In this document: positions 32,939 to 33,007 of the stretch, in pieces | Position numbering within the stretch: position 1 is the first letter of the stretch | Layout: each line of letters starts with the position of its first letter | Source of the DNA: Oscillospiraceae bacterium | GTDB taxonomy: Bacteria; Bacillota; Clostridia; Saccharofermentanales; Saccharofermentanaceae | Reading direction: 5' to 3' | DNA: 33,007 nucleotides | Assembly: GCA_902776845.1 (NCBI GenBank) | Contig: CACYRM010000011.1 | Coordinates: forward strand, 1-33,007 | Position numbers and translations under genes: made by a program | Notes under the pieces: generated by a model | Told to the model about the DNA's origin: nothing | Databases searched by the model: none | Seen by the model: only the letters and a program-made list of their open reading frames with translations

Positions 32939-33007
32939 TCATCCGGTGTATTTTGTCCTTACGTGATCGATGAACTTGGAGGCAAGCGCGCTCGGAGTCT
33001 TTTCCTT
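32939..33007 (-). CDS. C-terminal end of a minus-strand protein, truncated by the window
   Basis: Only the last 22 codons are visible, ending in a TGA at 32939-32941. They read KEKTPSALASKFIDHVRTKY followed by TG. The pattern S-A-x-x-F-I-D-x-V is reminiscent of the C-terminus of LysR-type regulators, but this is too short to name the protein. The bidirectional terminator downstream supports a real gene end here. Confidence 0.5.
   Translation of the reverse strand, partial: KEKTPSALASKFIDHVRTKYTG

Overview
The window looks like part of a chromosome from an anaerobic Firmicute of class Clostridia. The grounds are the F1-ATPase end, an S-box (SAM-I) riboswitch on metK, the nadD-yqeK-rsfS-comEA gene order familiar from Firmicutes, strong AGGAGG-type ribosome sites, an AgrC/LytTR-type two-component pair and a Tad-type pilus locus like those of gut and rumen Clostridia. 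GC content appears mid-range. I cannot fix the genus. Most of the window is housekeeping chromosome. No rRNA, tRNA, CRISPR array or insertion sequence was seen.

Layout: (1) 1-1262, end of the ATP synthase operon (atpD 3' part, atpC). (2) 6414 down to 1256 on the minus strand, a compact Tad-like pilus operon: a degenerate CpaE/TadZ-like protein, the TadA ATPase, a single protein carrying both TadB-like and TadC-like modules, a 57-residue Flp1-type pilin and a DUF6382-like/FHA membrane protein. No secretin, TadE/F/G or prepilin peptidase gene is present. (3) 6415-6859, a dense regulatory interval: tad leader with 10-bp-periodic repeats, metK promoter, SAM-I aptamer and terminator. (4) 6860-11336, metK, then recD2-comF with a 4-nt overlap. 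(5) 11342-12373 (minus), a MraY-like phospho-sugar transferase. (6) 12532-18051, argS, an M3 oligopeptidase, an RsmF-like rRNA m5C methyltransferase and an XTP pyrophosphatase, closely spaced. (7) 18052-22486, a cluster of GTCAC/GTGAC inverted repeats, then an ACT-domain protein, hom, purD and a nadD-yqeK fusion. (8) 22573-23764, rsfS and a ComEA-like protein. (9) 23781-30830, birA, an HD-GYP protein with a membrane sensor, a MATE transporter, a CPBP (CAAX-like) protease and an AgrC-like kinase. (10) 30832-32138, a LytTR regulator that lacks the start of its receiver domain, abutting a small membrane ORF and an ORF without a start, which suggests a rearranged or decaying segment. (11) 32329-33007, an abundant-looking small lipoprotein with skewed codons, a long bidirectional terminator and the tail of a minus-strand gene.

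How the genes may work together: the Tad operon, comF, comEA and recD2 could all serve surface pili or DNA uptake, and the tad and comEA upstream regions share clustered TTTTGTC repeats. The SAM riboswitch links metK to SAM supply. The ACT protein beside a short hom suggests control of homoserine-derived amino acids. The kinase, regulator and CPBP protease cluster resembles a peptide-sensing unit. These links are inferred from context.
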